50,397 nt of DNA from Nannochloropsis salina CCMP1776 (Eukaryota > Sar > Eustigmatophyceae > Eustigmatales > Monodopsidaceae): positions 24,141-74,537 of the forward strand of contig SDOX01000050.1 in NCBI GenBank assembly GCA_004565275.1, written 5' to 3'. This document shows positions 46,190 to 50,397 of the stretch, one piece after another. Made by a program: the position numbers and the translations under genes. Numbering within the stretch: position 1 is the stretch's first letter; each line of letters opens with the position of its first letter. Below the pieces are notes generated by a model. The model ran no database searches. It was given only the letters and a program-made list of their open reading frames with translations, and was not told where the DNA came from.

Positions 46190-46754
46190 GGTATCGCCAG
46201 CTCGCAAGCATCCTCACATGCTTATTACGAATGGCTCAAGCCCCCTCTCTGTTGACAAATCTACGCGAACGGGTCTCCCTCTCTAAGTTTCCTTACTATT
46301 TTATAGCTACTAATAATATATCCCCCTTTCAAAACTCACCTATATTACTTGAGATTCACTCCAAAGTATACGTGTGTGATTCGCTCTTGATATACATGGA
46401 CTTGTCAAAAGCTTCTACTCGCGATATATGCGAGAGAACATGTGACCCAAAATACAAAGAGGTACGGTCTCGACAGTAGTTTCCTCGATGATTTCCGACA
46501 TACGTCCCTATTCATGAGCTGTCCTTCGTCGATTATCCGTGGCAATACACTAAAGCGGTATAACCACAGTAGCAAACTTGTCAGACAAAGAAATATCTAC
46601 GGGAAAACCCGACGACGCGCCATTCGTGAAAGACAATGACTGCTCAGGTAGCGCTCAGCAGCATGACAATGATGATGCGTTCTCCTACCGCACTCATCTT
46701 TTCTTTTGAAACGCATTATCGTGTTGTCTTCTATCTATCTGTATCACTGTTAAG
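46190..46754. other. intergenic, 3' of surface gene copy 1
   Basis: AT-rich. Short frames only; no exon that I can support. Confidence 0.4.
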
Positions 46755-47230
46755 TTGAGTTTCAGCAATGTTGTTCCTGCCTTTCATACATCTGCACGAG
46801 GAGGACGGGGTGGTCTTGCCAGTCGGTCGTTTTATTCCCCAAAAGCATTCTCGTGTATTCAAGCTATCTGTTGCTCGATTGAGCTCGTCAATGTTGCTCC
46901 TGCCTTGCATACATCTGCAAGAGGTGGACGGGGTGGTCTTGCCAGATCACGTTACCCTGACCAGTAGTGACGGAGCTAGCAGTCAACCATGTTCCGACAA
47001 AGACAACGAAGACATTGACTGGCGACGATGCGGTGACCGTGATAATACTTCGTCTCGTTCACTCCTTTGTATGTTCGAGCTAGTCTTCACAGAGGCATTT
47101 GCAAACCTTGGTGGACATGCAGAAGATGAATTGAAGCATGCCTCGCGATGCAGCCTCCTTTGTGAGAGGTGAAATGGCATAAATGGTTAAGTCTTCACGT
47201 GCCTTCGTCTCGCAGACGCTGCTAATCAGG
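46755..47230 (+). pseudogene. CDC123 exon 2 fragment, decayed duplicate
   Basis: 47 kb sequence VDGVVLPDHVTLTSSDGASS, SDKDNEDIDWRR and LVFTEAFANLGGH matches CDC123 exon 2 at 42659-42897 (ADGIVLPDNVILTSTDG, ENEDIGWRR, LALTEALAELGG). A 5-base indel before AAGATGAATT shifts the frame, and the site of the conserved Trp is TGA. The Trp at the exon end and its donor are lost. The acceptor-side ~70 bases are repeated within the fragment (46757-46826 and 46883-46950). There is no good match to the later CDC123 exons downstream. It is a broken host-gene copy lying before the second surface gene, just as CDC123 lies before the first. Confidence 0.85.
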
Positions 47231-49146
47231 CGGAAAGCGAGTGGAAGGAGCTTCGAGAAGAAAAGAATGGCTATGCATGCTTAGACAGGATAAATCAAAC
47301 ATGCAACCACGAGGAGGATGAGATGGAGGAAGAGTCGATGTGAAAGGAAGTAATCTTCGCTAAGCTCTGCGAATCTCTAATTTCTCTGATTTTCTCCTCC
47401 CCCCTCTTTTGTTCTCTCCCTTCCTGCTTACTAGCACCATAGCGCTTGCCTTGCTCCTCCGATCTGAATTATATTCGAATTTCTCGTCTCGGCTGCAATT
47501 CTCCATGCGAGTAACATATTGGCATTTTGCGTGCGATTTCAACCTGGCTTATCACTACGGACTCTTCTCTTCCCTATCTCTACCGAGCCACCTCATCTCT
47601 ATAGGTTGAGGAGGCTGTTATAGCACAATCGCCTCTAGCCTTGCTGATGCTTTTGCCTCTTCAAGGAGATTTCCCCTTCCTCCCCTCTTACACGTTGTAT
47701 ACAAACGTGCCCTGGTACCTTACAGCTGCATGAATCAACCCAAGCTCTGGCTGGGGAAATCGACACCTTTGGCATTCCGGCTCCGTGCCCGTCTGTCCCC
47801 GCGCGATTTATTTGGAATCTTATCCGCCGTTGCCATTCCCGTCTTTTGAGACAAGACCACCGTCGCTGCGGCTACCAAAATGCTCTACCTTTCACGATTA
47901 ACACCTGGGTAATGGCAATCGAATTTGATGTAGCCAGAGTCCAAGTACGCAGGAATGCTCTGGGAAAGTCCGGTAAAGATATCATTAAACCTATTTGTCG
48001 GCGTTTGCGGTGCTATGGTTGGCTCGAGGCAGACCGGCATCATATCGAGCAATGTCTATGGGACTTCTCTTATCGTGGCCTACAACGACATTGGGAATGT
48101 AGAATACAAAGATGTCCCAACATATATACATATCTATATTTCAAAAATGTGTGTGTATGTATGTGTGTGTTTTTCTGTGGTTGTGTGCGTGTGTGTGTGT
48201 TTACAAAGCCAGCTTGAGGTATGTGTTAATTTCCTTCAAACAGAATTTAGCCGGTAAGCGAGGCCAGAAGATGTCTTCGCATTCACGTCGTGAACGCTAA
48301 ATATCTCAGACTTCTTATCCATGCTAGCCTTCATTCCGAGATTATTTTCTCTTTTCATTCTACATGTACATGCATGGTGCAGACAGAACGACACCAAAGC
48401 CTGGCCGCTTACTGAGACGCCCGACCATGTCGTGTGCTTGGTAGCGTCAATTTAAACGTTTGAATATTCTGTTGAAACGTCAGCGGCCAGGACATGAGAG
48501 ACAGTTGTCGTTATTTCTCGTCAATCGCATAGAGAGGAAGCTATATTCGTACGTGAATCGTAATGTCACCAGTAAGATTGTGGATTTTCTTGCAACCAAA
48601 TACATGGCATTCGATTTTCCTCGATTTTCACGTGCCCAAGCTGTCGCCTTCAAGAAGGTACGCGATGGAAAAGCACATTTCGTGCTGTGGCTTTCCGTTT
48701 CGTGCAGTGGCGTCCCTTTTTCAAAGCGAGAGGCTCCAAATATGTCACCTTTCTAGGAGAAGCATCGACTGATAATATGTCTAGACTTCCGATGCATTAC
48801 TTTCCCTCTTGCAATGGTTTCTGTTATGACATGCCAATTAAGTCGTGCCATTCAAGGTCGTTGGTGATGGCCCCTAGCTCTCGTGATAGGATGCGCTGCT
48901 GAGGACATCCTAGCGTCTCTCTGTGAACATCAACGGAACCAAGCGAGGTATATATTCTCGTTCTGTTTTAGATGTAAATAAAATAGCGATAAATGCACTT
49001 CTACCCTCACTTATTGCAGATAGCTGCATCACCCAGAATTCATGTACACCCCGAGCTCATGTTTCCGCATTTTCTAACCATTCGATCCGTCGGAAGCTTC
49101 AAAGCAAAGTTCACAGGTGCCCTTTCAAGCACAGATTCAGCAGAGT
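47231..49146. other. about 1.9 kb without a supported gene
   Basis: Includes possible but unproven coding segments: 47960-48120 (+) reading LFVGVCGAMVGSRQTGIISS then NVYGTSLIVAYNDIGN, and a 98-codon frame at 48460-48756 (RIERKLYSYVNRNVTSKIVD). Neither has convincing splice partners. They could be decayed parts of the duplicated block or a small unrecognised gene. The promoter of the 49147 gene should lie at the right end. Confidence 0.4.
48148..48201. repeat. imperfect (GT)n microsatellite
   Basis: Alternating GT with occasional A and T interruptions. Confidence 0.95.
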
Positions 49147-50397
49147 ATGAAAATTTCCTCAAGCGCATTCCTTGTCGCTCTCGTGGGCTTCACAAGCATT
49201 TTGACCACCGTCTCGCAAGAATGTCCGCGGCTTCTTCTCAAGGCCAAAGTAAGGCCGAATACAAAGCGCGGGATCCTGGCAGGGAAGGGCCAGGCCAAGA
49301 TTACCGTCACACTAAAGAGCAAAGACCCCGTCGACAATCTGGAGTTTCTACTGAACCTGCCAAATGGCTTATCGGTTGAGCGGACAGCAATGCGCCCGTC
49401 CTCAAAGCCCTATACGCCGCCGCAAATTGTTGAGGATACGGATGGAACGACTGCTATTTACTGGCTTGGCGTCGCCTTCACCAAAAGCAAGGGAGGAAAG
49501 CGCCGCTTTCGCGTCAAGGTGAAGGCCGACGAGTGTGCCCCTGAGACGTTGGCGGTGGATGCTTTTGCTTACCTAGTGAATGCTACAGATACCTCATGCA
49601 TCACGCCGCTGGCCAGCCCCGCCATCGTAAAAGTGCGATACTCGAAACTCAAAAATGCCGCGACTTGCGCGCCGACGCCAGCTCCTACTATCAATCCTAC
49701 GCAGCCTTTTGTGCTTCTTGGCGAGGGCCAGCGATTCTCTCAAGGAGGGCGTCTGGCCCCCTTTCAGGACCGTCGTCTCTCGGCGCATCCGGGATCAAGC
49801 AGGCATGGAGGCATCATGGCTCTCGGTCAAGCTGGAAACCGACACCTGCAGTCAATCGATACCCCGGAGGCTTGCTATGAATACTGCTCGCTGAATGCGG
49901 GCGAGGTAGTACCGTTCCTCTTCAGCTGGAATACCGTGACCAGCCAGTGCTTCTGCTGCGTCGGAGTGTGCACACCCCTGGTCTTCGATCCTGATTTCAA
50001 CGTGTACGAAGCGCTCTTGCCTAAGACGTCTTCCCCGACTTCCATTCCTACTGCGATGCCCACCAAGTCGCCTACTGGCACGCCCACTGCCTCCCCGACT
50101 GGGACGCCCCCTGCCACACCTACTATGTCGCCCACAAGCACACCCACTACCACACCTACTATGTCGCCGACAGCCTCGCCCACTGGCTCGCCCACTGCCA
50201 CACCTACTATGTCGCCCACAGCCACACCCACTGCCACACCTACTATGTCGCCCACAGCCTCGCCCACTGGCTCGCCTACTGCCACACCTACTATGTCGCC
50301 CACAGCCACACCCACTGCCACACCGACTATGTCGCCGACAGCCACACCCACTGCCACACCTACTATGTCGCCGACAGCCTCGCCTACTGCCACACCT
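49147..50397 (+). CDS. surface protein, copy 2: signal peptide, Ig-like domain, PAN/apple-like domain, Pro/Thr stalk; cut by window edge
   Basis: The frame is open from the ATG at 49147 to the end of the window (417 codons). It starts with a signal peptide ([20 protein letters not shown]). Residues ~25-165 ([55 protein letters not shown]) resemble a DUF11-type Ig-like adhesion domain. A short linker with [13 protein letters not shown] leads to the PAN/apple-like module ([26 protein letters not shown]), near-identical to copy 1, and then the stalk of 12-residue repeats including [15 protein letters not shown] variants absent from copy 1. By analogy a seven-blade propeller should follow beyond the window. 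The protein is probably secreted or wall-attached with a glycosylated stalk. Confidence 0.88.
   Translation, partial: MKISSSAFLVALVGFTSILTTVSQECPRLLLKAKVRPNTKRGILAGKGQAKITVTLKSKDPVDNLEFLLNLPNGLSVERTAMRPSSKPYTPPQIVEDTDGTTAIYWLGVAFTKSKGGKRRFRVKVKADECAPETLAVDAFAYLVNATDTSCITPLASPAIVKVRYSKLKNAATCAPTPAPTINPTQPFVLLGEGQRFSQGGRLAPFQDRRLSAHPGSSRHGGIMALGQAGNRHLQSIDTPEACYEYCSLNAGEVVPFLFSWNTVTSQCFCCVGVCTPLVFDPDFNVYEALLPKTSSPTSIPTAMPTKSPTGTPTASPTGTPPATPTMSPTSTPTTTPTMSPTASPTGSPTATPTMSPTATPTATPTMSPTASPTGSPTATPTMSPTATPTATPTMSPTATPTATPTMSPTASPTATP
49768..50176 (+). repeat. near-identical duplicate segment (partner 44621-45029)
   Basis: Second copy of the 409-base segment. Here it is preceded in frame by the Ig-like domain; identity starts at GACCGTCGTCTC. 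Confidence 0.95.
50036..50397 (+). repeat. 36-bp coding tandem repeats (Pro/Thr stalk) of copy 2
   Basis: The same 12-residue unit as in copy 1, with inserted [12 protein letters not shown] variants giving a longer period. The array continues past the window edge. Confidence 0.95.

Noticed and set aside
46976-47132. CDC123 duplicate as a working second gene
   Set aside because: Frame-shifting indel, stop at the Trp site, lost donor and no downstream exons found.
47700-48260. Possible membrane protein or channel fragment (GVCGAMVGSRQTGIISS)
   Set aside because: No consistent frame, start or splice signals, and the family match was not convincing.

Overview
The window is nuclear DNA of a eukaryote. 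Genes are split by short GT-AG introns with pyrimidine-rich acceptors, there are many (GGGA)n/(TCCC)n tracts, and genes are closely packed on both strands. The gene set (a GATOR1 IML1/DEPDC5 subunit, CDC123, a WBP2-like GRAM protein, a PLAC8 protein, a plant-type Cys-rich ABCG transporter) and the Pro/Thr-stalked surface proteins would suit a stramenopile alga, perhaps a eustigmatophyte such as Nannochloropsis/Microchloropsis. That placement is inference; no rRNA, tRNA or marker gene confirms it.

Layout. 0.2-1.5 kb: unknown secreted or targeted protein (-). 2.3-4.4 kb: class I SAM methyltransferase (+). 4.8-5.9 kb: PLAC8-family protein (+), whose six exons join cleanly. 6.8-10.5 kb: 1192-residue type II membrane/surface protein (-). 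11.4-13.0 kb: unknown 303-residue secreted protein (+). 14.1-15.1 kb: WBP2-like protein with a PPxY motif (+). 15.9-20.2 kb: ABCG transporter with EGF-like/Cys-rich N-terminus (-).

19.6-28.6 kb is an accessory region. A block of about 2.5 kb, holding the 5' exons of the ABC gene, the divergent promoter region and the 5' end of a Q-rich regulator gene, is present twice (19643-22122 and 26129-28626). Between the copies lie a broken Ty1/copia gag/leader fragment and an intact intronless gene for a 668-residue secreted glycine-zipper protein of unknown function. The regulator runs from about 28.2 to 31.0 kb.

31.5-41.8 kb is one long, many-exon IML1/DEPDC5 gene (-). It appears to lack the DEP domain for which the family is named. 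42.3-44.0 kb is CDC123 (+), the eIF2 assembly factor; its reading frame carries a TAG where the family has a conserved Trp. 44.3-50.4 kb holds two copies of a surface-protein gene (PAN/apple-like Cys domain, 12-residue Pro/Thr repeat stalk, seven-blade propeller). They share about 409 nearly identical bases, and a decayed CDC123 fragment lies between them, so CDC123 plus the surface gene were probably duplicated together. The second surface gene runs off the right edge.

Functional links are limited. IML1 (nutrient restraint of TORC1) and CDC123 (translation initiation) are divergent neighbours, both tied to growth control; whether they share regulation cannot be told from sequence. The other genes look like unrelated neighbours.
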